64,000 nucleotides of DNA from Rhodobacterales bacterium. Lineage in GTDB: Bacteria; Pseudomonadota; Alphaproteobacteria; Rhodobacterales; Rhodobacteraceae. Within the stretch, counting starts at the first letter, position 1. Every line of letters begins with the position of its first letter. The notes under the pieces were generated by a model. The model saw only the letters and a program-made list of their open reading frames with translations, did not search any database and was not told where the DNA came from. This document shows, one piece after another, positions 26,904 to 36,482 of the stretch. The stretch is taken from positions 170,650 through 234,649 of the forward strand of contig JAPLPE010000019.1 of NCBI GenBank assembly GCA_026400355.1, in the 5' to 3' direction. Position numbers and translations under genes: made by a program.

Positions 26904-27489
26904 CACTGGCTCCTCGGACTCGTCCCCCAACACGGCATCTACCTCCCCGCCGTCTTGAGGTTCCTCTCCAGTCTCGCCCTGCCCATCCGGGCTTCGCTCC
27001 TCATGCTCGCCGCTGGCGGCTTTGCAGCAGCCGGCGACCTCACTCTTTCCCCGACAGGGGCCGGAGCACTCACCGGTGCGGGTGATCAGGTTGGCTTCTT
27101 CGCCGGCCGCTGGGGCGGTACAGCCTTTGTCGCCCTCATCGGCGAACGCGCTGCCCCCGTCGCCCCGCCACCGGTCTCCTCGCCCGGCGCGGCGGCATCG
27201 CGGTCTTCTTCTGCCGCTGGCTGGTCTCTGCAACGAGGCCCTATGTCAACGTCACCGCCGGGGCCGCCGGTCTCGCCTCGCTGCACTTCACGCTCTGGGG
27301 CACCGCCGGTGAGGCCGTCTGGGTCGCCGTCTATTCGGCATTGGCTATGAATTCACCGGAAACCTGACCGAAGCCTCCTCCATCGCGCCCAGCTTCCTTG
27401 GCTTCCTCGCCGCAGACACCGTGGCCATCGGTCTGGGCAACCGGCATTTCCAGACCTTCCGCGCCGAACGCCAGACAACGCTGCGCTGA
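26904..27489 (+). pseudogene. DedA-family pseudogene
   Basis: DedA protein pattern split over three frames: 'LVPQHGIYLPAV', 'ALPIRASLLMLAAGGFAAAG' and 'GDQVGFFAGRWGG' in the first; 'GGIAVFFCRWLVSATRPYVN' and 'LHFTLWGTAGEAVWVAVY' in the second; 'GIGYEFTGNLTEASSIAPSF' and 'LGFLAADTVAIGLG' in the third, ending at TGA 27489. At least two frameshifts, and part of the charged central region is scrambled. An intact DedA gene exists at 23.5 kb. Confidence 0.75.
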
Positions 27490-27709
27490 ATCTTTCCCGA
27501 GCCCTCTTGACCCTCCTCCGCAGAAAGGTCCTGTCTGAAAGCCAGGCAGCGATCTTTGTCCTGGGCGAAAAAGGCCCTTACAGCCTTTGTCGTCGTCTTC
27601 GTTATCCTCGCCCTGACCCGATTCCACCACACGCTCGACTGATCCACCATCTGGCCCCCGCCCGACATTATGCTAGGACTTCACCCCGTCAGGGCAAAGG
27701 GCAGGCAAG

Positions 27710-28840
27710 ATGCACATCAGGGAATTCGGCGTCGAAATCTGGATGAACGAGTTCGAGTTGAAATGCGAACTGAACCTCGGCGAAACTTGCGTGGAAAGCC
27801 TCACTGTCGCGGAACTGCTGGCCATTTCCGGCAAGAATGACCTCGCCCTGTCCGAACTCCTGCCGCTCAAGCTGACCTATGGCGCGATCCCAGGCTCTGA
27901 CCGTCTCCGCGATGCCATCGCCGCCATGTACGAAGACCACACGCGGGACTCGGTCGTCGTGACCCACGGCACCATCGGGGCCAATTCGCTTGTGCATCAG
28001 GCGCTTGTCTCGCGCGGGGACAAGGTGATCTCGGTCATTCCGACCTATCAGCAGCACTATTCCATCCCTGAAAGCATAGGCGCAGACGTCCACCACCTGC
28101 ACTTGCGCGCCGAGAACGGTTTCCTGCCCGACCTGTCCGAACTGGCCGCATTGGCCACGCCCGGCACAAGACTCATCGCGATCAACAACCCCAACAACCC
28201 GACCGGGTCCCTGATGGACCGCGCCATGCTGACCGACATCGCCGCCATCGCCCGCAACGCCGGCGCCTATGTCCTGTGTGACGAGGTCTATCGCGGCACA
28301 GATCAGGAGGGGCCGGGCATGACCGCCTCCATCGCTGACGTCTATGAAAAGGGAATCAGCACTGCCGGCATGTCCAAGGCATTCTCACTTGCCGGCCTGC
28401 GCCTTGGCTGGATTGTCGGCCCGCACGAGGTGATCGACGCCGTCATGATCCACCGTGACTACAACACGATCTCGGTCGGCATGATCGACGACCATTTTGC
28501 CACGCTGGCGCTTGAAAACCGCACGGCCATCCTCGCCCGTTCCCAGCGCATCACACGCGGCAACCTTGCGATCCTGTCCGACTGGGTCGACAGCGAAACC
28601 CTTATCTCATGGGTCCGCCCCCGCTCGGGCACCACTGCCCTCCTGAAATACGACCTGCCCATCCCTTCGCGCGATCTATGCATCGCGATCCTTGACGAGA
28701 CCGGCGTCATGTTCACGCCCGGCTCTGCGATGGAAATGGAAGGGCACATCCGCATCGGCTATGCCAACGCCCCTTCTATCCTCAAGGAAGGACTGGCCCG
28801 CATCTCGGCCTTCTTTGCACACCATGCACCCAAGCGCTGA
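27710..28840 (+). CDS. PLP-dependent aminotransferase, class I/II
   Basis: 376 aa, fold type I. It has 'INNPNNPTG' (158-166), 'DEVYR' (191-195) and the Schiff-base lysine K223 in 'AGMSKAFSLAGLRLGW'. The N-terminus 'MHIREFGVEIWMNEFE' lacks the usual start helix and resembles a specialised subgroup annotated only as aminotransferase (capreomycidine-synthase-like proteins share it, as I recall). It stands alone, so the substrate is unknown. GGGCAGG lies before the ATG. The upstream gap 27490-27709 shows nothing coding. Confidence 0.85.
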   Translation: MHIREFGVEIWMNEFELKCELNLGETCVESLTVAELLAISGKNDLALSELLPLKLTYGAIPGSDRLRDAIAAMYEDHTRDSVVVTHGTIGANSLVHQALVSRGDKVISVIPTYQQHYSIPESIGADVHHLHLRAENGFLPDLSELAALATPGTRLIAINNPNNPTGSLMDRAMLTDIAAIARNAGAYVLCDEVYRGTDQEGPGMTASIADVYEKGISTAGMSKAFSLAGLRLGWIVGPHEVIDAVMIHRDYNTISVGMIDDHFATLALENRTAILARSQRITRGNLAILSDWVDSETLISWVRPRSGTTALLKYDLPIPSRDLCIAILDETGVMFTPGSAMEMEGHIRIGYANAPSILKEGLARISAFFAHHAPKR

Positions 28841-29153
28841 AGTCGACCGCCAGAGCGCAATCGTGCAAAGGATCGCAACGCTGGCCGTTCTGACGCTCGC
28901 CAACTGCATCACGGAAGACCCCGACCCCGCCGCCACCCATGCCGCCCGGGATACCTGCATCGCCGCTAATGTAACCGCGTCCCGGACCCAGCTAGCCAAT
29001 GCCGCAGTGACTGACCTCACGGGCGCAAGCGGCGGCATTTCCGTCAAACTCCGTTTTGGCAGTTCAACCTGGTCCTGCCTGACCGACAACGCAGGCCGTC
29101 TCTCCTCCCACGACGGACCGGCCCTTAGCTCGCCTCGACCGTCACTGGCCTGA
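28824..29153 (+). CDS. Possible small lipoprotein or envelope protein
   Basis: 109 aa overlapping the aminotransferase end and the convergent ATPase end. 'RIATLAVLTLANCITEDPDP' looks like a lipoprotein signal with an imperfect lipobox (LANC). The later pattern 'GGISVKLRFGSSTWSCLTDNAG' recalls short Rhodobacteraceae lipoproteins. The long N-terminal run before the hydrophobic segment and the odd C-terminus suggest wrong start or decay. Confidence 0.35.
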   Translation: MHPSAEVDRQSAIVQRIATLAVLTLANCITEDPDPAATHAARDTCIAANVTASRTQLANAAVTDLTGASGGISVKLRFGSSTWSCLTDNAGRLSSHDGPALSSPRPSLA

Positions 29154-30960
29154 TCCGCAGCACCCGCAGCGCATTCAGAATGACCGCCACGTCGATCACC
29201 TCCTGCAGGACCGCGCCCTGCACAGGGGTCAGATACCCGAACGCCGCCGCCACCATCCCCAAGACCGACAACCCAATCCCCACATAAATGCACTCCAGCG
29301 CAATTGCCCGCGCCCCCTTGGCAATCGCCAGGCCGGGCAGCAGCGGCGCGATCCGGTCCACAAGAATGACCACATCCGCCGCCTCGGCCGAGGCCGCCGC
29401 CCCCCGCGCCCCCATCGCCACGCCAACATCCGCCGCCGCCAGCGCAGGCGCGTCGTTCACCCCGTCGCCCACCATCATCACGATGCCCGCCTTGTGCTCG
29501 GCCATCACAAGCCCGAGTTTCTGGTCCGGGGTTTGTTCGGCAAAGACCGCGTCCAGCCCAAGCTCGTGTGTAACTGCCGTTGCGACGGCCTGTCTGTCAC
29601 CGGTCGCCAGAACGATCCGGCCCAAGCCGATCCGCCGCAGCCCCGCGATAAAGGAGGGCGTCTCCGCACGAAGCGCATCTGCCAGAATGATCCTCCCCGC
29701 CAGTTCGCCATCCACAGCCAGCGCCACCACAACCTCGCCCGCCATAGCGTCCTGCGGGTCGCGGTTGCCAACTAGACGCGCGACAAATCCCGCACCGCCA
29801 ACCAGCACTTCACGCGCATCAACCAGCCCGGCCAGCCCCTCACCCGGCGTTTCGGTCACGCCCTCCGGTACCGGCAGGTCAAGCCCGGCCTTCTTTGCCT
29901 CCACGACCAGCGCTTGCGCAATTGGATGCTTGGACGCCTGATCCAACGCTGCCGCGAAATAGAGAACATCGTTCTCGGTCAGATTCCCGGTGCTTTCCAC
30001 CTGAACGATCTGCGGCCGCCCGTCGGTCAGCGTCCCTGTCTTGTCGAGTATCAGCGTGCCCACCCGCGCCATAGCCTCAAGCGACTTGGCCCCCTTGACC
30101 AGCACCCCATACCGCGCCGCCCGGCTCAGCCCCGCAACCAGCGCCACCGGCACGGCAAGGATCAGCGGACAGGGTGTTGCCACCACAAGCACCGCCACAG
30201 CCCGGATCGGGTCTCCTGTGAACCACCATGCGCCAACGGCCAGAATGACGGTGACCAACAGAAACACGATCGAAAACCGGTCCGCCATCCGCGCCATCGG
30301 CGCCTTGGAATGCTGCGCGGCCTCGACCAGACGGACGATACCGGCATAGGTGCTCTCACTGGCCCGCCGTGCCGCCCGCAGATCAAATGCCTCCCCGGCA
30401 TTGGTGACCCCGCTCATCACCTCCTGCCCCCGCCCCGCCCTGATGGGCAGCGCCTCACCCGTCAGCGCCGACTGGTCCAGAATGGCTGACGCACTCTCGA
30501 CCGTGCCATCCACCGGGGCCACATCGCCCTGTCGGATCAGAAGAAGGTCACCCTCTTCGATCTGGTCCAGCGGCACCTCTTCCAGCGCACCATTGCGATG
30601 CCGCATGGCGCTGCGTGGCACGCGGGACAACAGATCCCGCATATCCCGCCTTGCCCGCCCCTCGGCAAAGCTCTCCAGAAACGTACCACCAGAATACATC
30701 ACGGCCACGACGGCTGCGGCCAATGACTCGCCGAACGCCAAGGCGGCCGACATCGACAGGGCCGCCACAACATCGAGCCCGACATCACCCCGCAACAGGC
30801 TGCGCACGATTTCGACCACCAACGCGAGCAGGACAGGCGCGACACCGCCTATCCAGATCCGGGTCGCCCAGTCACCCTGCCCCATCCATTGTGCCACAAG
30901 GCCGCCGATCAGCCCGCAAAGGGCGATGGCGAGCAGCGCATTGTTCAGCCGACCTTGCAT
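29125..30960 (-). CDS. P1B-type heavy-metal-transporting ATPase
   Basis: 611 aa with TGEA (167-170), the transmembrane metal motif TPCPL (262-266), the phosphorylated DKTGT (306-310), an HP locus 'ASKHPIAQALV' and 'GDGVNDAPALA'. There is no N-terminal heavy-metal-associated domain and no Cys-rich start. TPC instead of CPC or CPH sets it apart from copper and zinc pumps; TPC/SPC variants have been linked to Co, Ni or Fe. The inner-membrane exporter's ion is unresolved. Ribosome-binding site AAGGAAATCCA precedes the ATG. Confidence 0.9.
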   Translation of the reverse strand: MQGRLNNALLAIALCGLIGGLVAQWMGQGDWATRIWIGGVAPVLLALVVEIVRSLLRGDVGLDVVAALSMSAALAFGESLAAAVVAVMYSGGTFLESFAEGRARRDMRDLLSRVPRSAMRHRNGALEEVPLDQIEEGDLLLIRQGDVAPVDGTVESASAILDQSALTGEALPIRAGRGQEVMSGVTNAGEAFDLRAARRASESTYAGIVRLVEAAQHSKAPMARMADRFSIVFLLVTVILAVGAWWFTGDPIRAVAVLVVATPCPLILAVPVALVAGLSRAARYGVLVKGAKSLEAMARVGTLILDKTGTLTDGRPQIVQVESTGNLTENDVLYFAAALDQASKHPIAQALVVEAKKAGLDLPVPEGVTETPGEGLAGLVDAREVLVGGAGFVARLVGNRDPQDAMAGEVVVALAVDGELAGRIILADALRAETPSFIAGLRRIGLGRIVLATGDRQAVATAVTHELGLDAVFAEQTPDQKLGLVMAEHKAGIVMMVGDGVNDAPALAAADVGVAMGARGAAASAEAADVVILVDRIAPLLPGLAIAKGARAIALECIYVGIGLSVLGMVAAAFGYLTPVQGAVLQEVIDVAVILNALRVLRIRPVTVEAS

Positions 30961-31134
30961 TGGATTTCCTTGCTATTGGGACAACGATCGTGCCGACAAT
31001 CGCAAGCTAGCAGAGATTTCACCTTGATACGGGTCAATACCCGCTGTCAGTCCTGACCTGACACAACCGCAGGCAGCCATAAGCGCTTACGGCTGTGGCC
31101 CAACCGCTGCAAATCAGGCGCACCGCCTGTCGGT

Positions 31135-31647
31135 TCAGGCGTCCGTCGTATTGATCGGCAAAGCCGTTGTCTGGAAGATCCGTTCCATCGCGAACTGGGA
31201 TGTCACGTTCTTGAGGTCCAGAAGGTTGGTCAGCCGCTTGTAGAAGGCGTCAAACGCCGCCATATCAGCTGCCACTACCTTGAGAAGATAGTCCACGTCG
31301 CCCGCCATGCGGTAGACCTCGATCACTTCGGGCAGACCGACGATCTGCCGGGCGAAGGCATCACGCCAAGCGGTCGAATGATCCTTGGCCTCGATCTCGA
31401 CAAAGACGGTCAGGCCCAGCCCGATCTTCTTGGGATCAACCAGCGCCACCCGGCCCGTGATGATCCCGGCCTGTTCAAGTTTCTGTATGCGTTTCCAGCA
31501 CGGCGTCTGCGACAACCCGACCCGGTCGGCCAGTTGCGCAATGGAAAGCGTCGCATCCCGCTGCAGTTCTGCGATGATCTTTCGATCAATCCGGTCAAGA
31601 TTGCGCGGCGCGCCATTCACGACTTCAGAGGACATGACACGCGACAT
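31135..31647 (-). CDS. Lrp/AsnC-family transcriptional regulator
   Basis: About 170 aa. Helix-turn-helix 'DRIDRKIIAELQRDATLSIAQLADRVGLSQTPCWKRIQKLEQAGII' and a RAM ligand domain ending 'TTALPINTTDA' are both present. The start at 31647 overlaps the stop of the small upstream ORF as TGATG. ATG 31635 (MSSEVV) and 31656 are alternatives. The effector is probably an amino acid; the target is unknown. Confidence 0.88.
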   Translation of the reverse strand: MSRVMSSEVVNGAPRNLDRIDRKIIAELQRDATLSIAQLADRVGLSQTPCWKRIQKLEQAGIITGRVALVDPKKIGLGLTVFVEIEAKDHSTAWRDAFARQIVGLPEVIEVYRMAGDVDYLLKVVAADMAAFDAFYKRLTNLLDLKNVTSQFAMERIFQTTALPINTTDA

Positions 31648-31811
31648 CAGGACCATAATAGGGCCGCTGCGATCACAAGGCCTGAGAGAAGATGAAGAGC
31701 GATCAGCAACTTCCATTCCTCCCGTCCTTCGAACTCCTCGGGGGTCGGGCTAAGCCGGGGCTCGGCCGCGAGGACCTTGGTCAGATCGGGGTCATACACG
31801 CCGGTGAACAT
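31647..31811 (-). CDS. Small membrane protein coupled to the Lrp regulator
   Basis: 54 aa, MFTGVYDPDLTKVLAAEPRL...; residues about 35-53 form one membrane helix (LLIALHLLSGLVIAAALLW). AAGGA sits 10 bases before ATG 31811, and the stop overlaps the regulator start. No known family recognised. Confidence 0.55.
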   Translation of the reverse strand: MFTGVYDPDLTKVLAAEPRLSPTPEEFEGREEWKLLIALHLLSGLVIAAALLWS

Positions 31812-32026
31812 CGTTATCATTCCTTGTTGCATGGGGCCTGGCGCTCCTCGCCGGAGGCCATTCGCCCGCCGTGGCGTCAAAAGCGTTATCTACGATGGAG
31901 ACAGTCGCCTGAGGCATCAGGACAAAAGCCAGGATCACCACATAGGCCAAACCAAAGATGGCGAGGGCCAAAGGATCGTTTCGCCGATCCGTAAATGCCG
32001 GGAATGATCAGGGTTCGGGCCATCAT
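31792..32026 (-). pseudogene. Frameshifted small membrane-protein ORF
   Basis: GAGGATCAC precedes ATG ATG (32026/32023), which reads MARTLIIPG and then loses its pattern. One frame over the sequence runs 'FTDRRNDPLALAIFGLAYVV' and 'ILAFVLMPQATVSIVDNAF', a clear membrane helix. A single-base shift near residue 9 would restore a protein of about 70 residues. It stops just inside the next small ORF. Confidence 0.4.
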
Positions 32027-32062
32027 GTGATCCTCGCGACTCAATTCCACTTAATATCTAGC

Positions 32063-32080
32063 ATTATAGTCGTGTATAAT
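32063..32080. promoter_or_regulatory. Palindrome ATTATA-N6-TATAAT with motif shared by the cys promoter
   Basis: ATTATA-GTCGTG-TATAAT. The central 11 bases TAGTCGTGTAT recur exactly at 36233-36243, upstream of the sulfate importer operon. This site lies downstream of cysA and about 40 bp upstream of the small-ORF/Lrp group, where it could be a promoter with an operator. Confidence 0.45.
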
Positions 32081-32126
32081 CACTCTCTTTCTGATCCATC
32101 CGGAAGATGATTCTTCCCATCGGCAA

Positions 32127-32879
32127 TCAGGCGCTGATGAACTCGCGGACGAACTGCGTCTTGGGCTTGGCACGGATGTCCGCCGGCTTGCCGACCTGTT
32201 CGATCCGCCCCATCGACATGACGACAACCAGATCGGCAAGTTCCATGGCCTCATCCTGATCGTGGGTTACAAAAACCGTGGTCAGCCCGGTCGTATCGTG
32301 AATGTCACGTAAACCTTGGCGCAACTCCTTGCGCACGCGGGCATCCAGGGCACCAAATGGTTCGTCCAGAAGCAGCATCCGCGGTTCGATCGCCAAGGCC
32401 CGGGCCAGCGCAACCCGCTGACGTTGACCACCCGACAACTGAGAGGGATAGCGCTTACCAATGGCAGGAAGCTGGATCAGTTCAAGCAGCCGGTTCACTC
32501 GCCGCTCGATCTCGGCATTTGTGGGCCGTGACGGGCGCGGCCGTGACCGCAGCCCGTAGGCGATGTTTTCAAATACCGTCATATGCCGGAACAGCGCGTA
32601 GTGCTGGAACACAAACCCCGCTCTGCGATTCTGAACCGACAGCCCCGTCGCATCTTCGCCATCAAACAGTACCCTTCCAGACGTGGGGTACTCCAGCCCG
32701 CCCAGAATGCGCAGCAACGTTGTCTTGCCAGAACCTGACGGTCCGAGAAGCGCGATCAGTGCCCCGGACGGGATAGAAAGACTGACCGCCTGCAATGCCG
32801 TGGCGGTGCCGAACTCCTTGGCGATCTCGTCGATTTCAATCTGCATCATGTGTCCTTTGTCATCTTTGAATTGAGCCAT
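32127..32879 (-). CDS. cysA: Sulfate/thiosulfate ABC transporter ATP-binding protein
   Basis: 250 aa from ATG 32879 (GGAGAGGGGCAG upstream). Walker A GPSGSGKT (46-53), '[15 protein letters not shown]' and '[11 protein letters not shown]' are present. The ABC domain matches CysA, but the C-terminal TOBE-like regulatory extension of about 100 residues found in enterobacterial CysA is absent. A second start with AAAGGA is at 32849. Last gene of the operon. Confidence 0.9.
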   Translation of the reverse strand: MAQFKDDKGHMMQIEIDEIAKEFGTATALQAVSLSIPSGALIALLGPSGSGKTTLLRILGGLEYPTSGRVLFDGEDATGLSVQNRRAGFVFQHYALFRHMTVFENIAYGLRSRPRPSRPTNAEIERRVNRLLELIQLPAIGKRYPSQLSGGQRQRVALARALAIEPRMLLLDEPFGALDARVRKELRQGLRDIHDTTGLTTVFVTHDQDEAMELADLVVVMSMGRIEQVGKPADIRAKPKTQFVREFISA

Positions 32880-32902
32880 CTGCCCCTCTCCGGGCCCTGG
32901 CC

Positions 32903-33784
32903 TCAGTGTCGGTGCGAAGCGGCAAGCTGGTCGGCATAGCGCCATTCAAGCGCTGATTTGAGCATCAGCGTGACAAGGGCCAGAACGGCCAGAAGGGCCG
33001 CCATAGAAAAGGCCGCGACCGACATATACTCATTGTAGAGCATCTCGATCATGATCGGCATGGTCGCAGTCTGGCCCCGGATCTTGCCCGATACCACGGC
33101 GACCGCACCGAACTCGCCCATCGCGCGCGCATTGCACAGCAGCACGCCGTAAAGAAGCGCCCAGCGGATGTTGGGCAGTGTGACGGTAAAGAATGCCCGC
33201 CATCCCGAAGCGCCAAGTGTCAGCGCCGCCTCTTCTTCGGACCGTCCCTGTTCGGTCATCACGGGGATCAGTTCCCGCGCGACAAAGGGGAATGTGATGA
33301 ACATGGTCGCCAGAACGATTCCGGGCACGGCGAATATGATCGGGTAGCCATTCGCAACAAGCCAGCCGCCCACCATGGAATTGGCCCCGAAAAGCAGGAT
33401 AAGGCACAGCCCCGCCACGACAGGCGAGACCGAAAAAGGCAGATCGATCAGCGTGATCAGAAACGCCTTTCCGCGCCAGTCGAACTTTGTGATGGCCCAG
33501 GCGGCAGCAATACCGAACAATGCGTTCGCGGGAACCGCAATTGCCGCGATGATCAGCGTCAGCTTGATGGCCTCTTGCGCATCCCTGTTGCCCAGCGACT
33601 CGATGGCCATGATGATGCCGTCATCAAGCGCCTCGACAAACACAGCGATAAGCGGCGCATACAAGAGCACCGACAGTACAAGCAGAACCACGGCAATCAA
33701 CGTATAGCGCAGCCAGACAGGTTCCTGTGTGGCCGACTTGAAGTTCTGGGGTCGAAGGCCGCTTGTCTTGAGTGTTGTGGTCAT
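32903..33784 (-). CDS. cysW: Sulfate ABC transporter permease CysW
   Basis: 293 aa from ATG 33784 (GGGGAATTGAGA upstream). Six membrane helices, with the EAA loop '[22 protein letters not shown]' and '[20 protein letters not shown]', which is the CysW signature. Partner of CysT in the sulfate channel. The frame is open upstream to 33808 but the pattern starts here. Confidence 0.93.
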   Translation of the reverse strand: MTTTLKTSGLRPQNFKSATQEPVWLRYTLIAVVLLVLSVLLYAPLIAVFVEALDDGIIMAIESLGNRDAQEAIKLTLIIAAIAVPANALFGIAAAWAITKFDWRGKAFLITLIDLPFSVSPVVAGLCLILLFGANSMVGGWLVANGYPIIFAVPGIVLATMFITFPFVARELIPVMTEQGRSEEEAALTLGASGWRAFFTVTLPNIRWALLYGVLLCNARAMGEFGAVAVVSGKIRGQTATMPIMIEMLYNEYMSVAAFSMAALLAVLALVTLMLKSALEWRYADQLAASHRH

Positions 33785-33797
33785 TCTCAATTCCCCC

Positions 33798-34643
33798 TCA
33801 GGCCGCACCCATCCGCCGACGGCTCCAGACCTGGATCAGGTTGATCACAAGGAGCATCACGAATGAGATGGCGAGCATGGCAAGTGCGATTGCGATGGCC
33901 CCGTCATAATCAAACTCTTCGAGCCGGATGACGATCAGCAGAGGTGCGATCTCGGTCAGGTTGGGCAGGTTACCAGCGATGAAGATGACCGAACCGTACT
34001 CCCCAACCGACCGGGCGAGAGCCAGCGCGAATCCCGTGAGAAGCGCGGGCATCAGCATGGGCAGGATAACCTTTTGGAATGTCCTTGCCCGGGACGCACC
34101 TAGCGTGGCCGAGGCCTCTTCAACCTCTCGGTCGATTTCTTCGATGACTGGCTGCACGGTCCGCACGACAAAGGGCAGACCCACAAAGATCAGGGCAATC
34201 CAGATACCCAGTTCGGTATAGGCGATCTTGAGACCAAACCAGTCCATCATCGGTGCCCCGAATGCGCCATTCGGCGCATAGATCGTGGTGAGCGCGATCC
34301 CGGCGACGGCGGTCGGCAAGGCAAATGGCAAGTCGACCGAGGCGTCGAGAATCCGTTTTCCCGGAAACCGGTACCGGACAAGAACCCAGGCCAGCGCGAG
34401 GCCGAAAAAAAGGTTGAACACTGCGGCAATCAGCGCCGCCCGGAAAGACAACGCCAAAGCGTTGAACGTCCGCTCTCTGCCGATGACAGCCCAAAGATCG
34501 GCAAAGCCGATCTGTGCACCCCGCAGGATCAATGTTCCAATAGGAAGAATGACCACCAGTGAAAGCATGGTGATCATCACTCCCATCGAAAGCCCCCACC
34601 CTGGTAGGGGCGAGGGCTGACGGTAGCCAAGTGGCCTAATCAT
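33798..34643 (-). CDS. cysT: Sulfate ABC transporter permease CysT
   Basis: 281 aa, six helices, EAA loop '[21 protein letters not shown]' and '[16 protein letters not shown]', diagnostic for CysT/CysU. It overlaps the binding-protein gene by 4 bp and is followed by cysW after 13 bp. Confidence 0.93.
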   Translation of the reverse strand: MIRPLGYRQPSPLPGWGLSMGVMITMLSLVVILPIGTLILRGAQIGFADLWAVIGRERTFNALALSFRAALIAAVFNLFFGLALAWVLVRYRFPGKRILDASVDLPFALPTAVAGIALTTIYAPNGAFGAPMMDWFGLKIAYTELGIWIALIFVGLPFVVRTVQPVIEEIDREVEEASATLGASRARTFQKVILPMLMPALLTGFALALARSVGEYGSVIFIAGNLPNLTEIAPLLIVIRLEEFDYDGAIAIALAMLAISFVMLLVINLIQVWSRRRMGAA

Positions 34644-35788
34644 TGTGCCACGTAGATCTGATCAAAGATGCCGCCGTCGCCAAAGTGTTCCGGTTGAACC
34701 TTGGCCCATCCACCGAAGTGTTCGATGTCGTAAAGCTTCAACTCGGGAAAACGGGCGACATCATCCGGATTGGCGGCAGACACATCCCAGGCACGGTAGT
34801 AGTGCTTGAATGCGATCGCCTGACCTTCGGGAGAGTAGAGGAAATCAAGGTAGGCTTGTGAAAGTGCACGCTGCGTATCGGAAGTATTGTTCGCAGCGAC
34901 AAGCGCCACCGGCGGTTCGGCAAGGACAGAAACAGACGGGACGACAATGTCAAACTGGTCTTCGCCAAGCTCTTCCAGCGCGAGGTAGGCTTCGTTCTCC
35001 CAGGCCAGCAGGACGTCACCGATCCCGCGTTCGGCAAAGGTCGTCGTCGAACCCCGTGCACCCGAATCAAGGACGGGAACGTGCTTGTAAAGCTCGCCGA
35101 CGAATTCCTTGGGGTCACGACCATTATCTTCGGCCCAGGCCCAGGCCGCCAGGTAATTCCAGCGTGCTCCACCCGAAGTCTTGGGGTTCGGCGTGATGAC
35201 CTGAATCCCATCGTTCAGAAGATCACCCCAATCCTGAATGCCCCTGGGGTTCCCTTCACGCACCAGGAAAACGATAGTCGAAGTGTAGGGAGAGGAGTTG
35301 TGCGGAAGAAGGGTCTGCCAGTTTTCGGGCAGGAGTCCCGCCTCCGCTATCTTGTTGATGTCGGACGCCAAGGCCAGCGTCACGACATTCGCCTGCAGGC
35401 CGTCGATGACCGCGCGGGCCTGACTTCCGGACCCACCGTGGCTTTGCTCGATAGTCGGGGCCTCGTTACCCAGTCCGACCCAGTGCGCCGTGAACGCCTC
35501 GTTGAACTCGCGGTAAAGTTCCCGGGTGGGGTCATAGGACACGTTCAGCAGCGTTTCCGCCTGCGACTGAGCCGCAAGAAGGCCAGAGAGGGCAATTGCT
35601 GTGCCGGCGACCAGAAGTCGCCAGCCCTGCAAAACCGAAGGTTTCGGAGCGGCTTTTGCCACCGTTTCCAACGGCCAGCCCAGAACGGCGCGGCCACCGA
35701 CATCAACATAAACACGGCCATCGGCCTGTCGTTGCAGTTCCGCCCCCTGGGCCGTGACATTCCCTGCAACATGGATCGTGCGGATCAT
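34640..35788 (-). CDS. cysP: Sulfate-binding protein with N-terminal extension
   Basis: 382 aa from ATG 35788 (AAGGAG). The last 300 residues are a Sbp/CysP periplasmic protein: '[18 protein letters not shown]', '[20 protein letters not shown]', '[20 protein letters not shown]'. The signal-like helix is at residues 55-77, behind a 54-residue cytoplasmic-type stretch '[20 protein letters not shown]', so it may be membrane-anchored or a fusion. The frame is open to ATG 35884, which overlaps the upstream stop (ATGA), so a 414-aa form is possible. Confidence 0.88.
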   Translation of the reverse strand: MIRTIHVAGNVTAQGAELQRQADGRVYVDVGGRAVLGWPLETVAKAAPKPSVLQGWRLLVAGTAIALSGLLAAQSQAETLLNVSYDPTRELYREFNEAFTAHWVGLGNEAPTIEQSHGGSGSQARAVIDGLQANVVTLALASDINKIAEAGLLPENWQTLLPHNSSPYTSTIVFLVREGNPRGIQDWGDLLNDGIQVITPNPKTSGGARWNYLAAWAWAEDNGRDPKEFVGELYKHVPVLDSGARGSTTTFAERGIGDVLLAWENEAYLALEELGEDQFDIVVPSVSVLAEPPVALVAANNTSDTQRALSQAYLDFLYSPEGQAIAFKHYYRAWDVSAANPDDVARFPELKLYDIEHFGGWAKVQPEHFGDGGIFDQIYVAQ

Positions 35789-35880
35789 GGGGTCTTGCTC
35801 CTTTGAAAGCGGATAAGCGGGGGATGACAAAGCACGAACGCGGCGTTCGGTGTTGCCGGCGAGAAAAGGAAAATGAAGCG

Positions 35881-36168
35881 TCATAGGAGATCTCCTTCAA
35901 CAACGCGCAACCGGGGCGGCAGGCGCGACAACTCTGGCTCCCATTTGGCAGGATCGCGTCGCTCCATCAGGGCGGACAGAGCGGCTTCGGGGTTCTTGGC
36001 GTAGGCAGCAAACGTCCGTCCATTCAGCCGGAGGTAGTCTCCGGTCTGCTTGTTCACGAGCCGGATCTGCCAGGTCGGATCAGGATGACAGAGCGTTTCC
36101 TGCGCCGGAAGGACAGGGGGCAGCGATACGTCAGGTGCGCTTCTCCGAATGGCTGCATTCATCAGCAT
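35881..36168 (-). CDS. Hypothetical protein at head of sulfate operon
   Basis: 95 aa, [16 protein letters not shown]..., with '[20 protein letters not shown]' in the middle. GAGGATGAC precedes the ATG. Its TGA overlaps an in-frame ATG of the cysP frame, which argues for cotranslation. No signal or helix, no family recognised. A sulfate-import accessory role is only inferred. Confidence 0.6.
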   Translation of the reverse strand: MLMNAAIRRSAPDVSLPPVLPAQETLCHPDPTWQIRLVNKQTGDYLRLNGRTFAAYAKNPEAALSALMERRDPAKWEPELSRLPPRLRVVEGDLL

Positions 36169-36482
36169 GGTGTCATCCTCGCAGGGTGTCCGGAGAATCT
36201 TCTCATCTCCGTTACGATAATTCCTACAGTCTTAGTCGTGTATTGCAACGGAAGAGAAACGGCGATTCTGATGCTTGAAGAAGAAGAATATTCTACTTAC
36301 CCTCCCGTCCATTCAGCGAAAACGAGACACCGCCGCTTGTTGAGATGCGAGAAGGAAGCATTGCCAAGTCCAAGCTATCTCTATGCAAAGGATTGATTTC
36401 CAGTCTAGATGACTTCCCTTCGTGAATAGTGCAGTCCACGATCTGGACGGACGGGGCGCCGGATTGACCTACAGGCCGGGAA
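36169..36482. promoter_or_regulatory. Promoter region of the sulfate operon
   Basis: This 314-bp gap has no gene. It is clearly more AT-rich than its surroundings. Reading toward the operon it contains TTGCAA, about 17 bases, then a TAGGAATTAT-like -10. The 11-bp motif TAGTCGTGTAT (36233-36243) shared with 32067-32077 overlaps that promoter. Confidence 0.45.
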
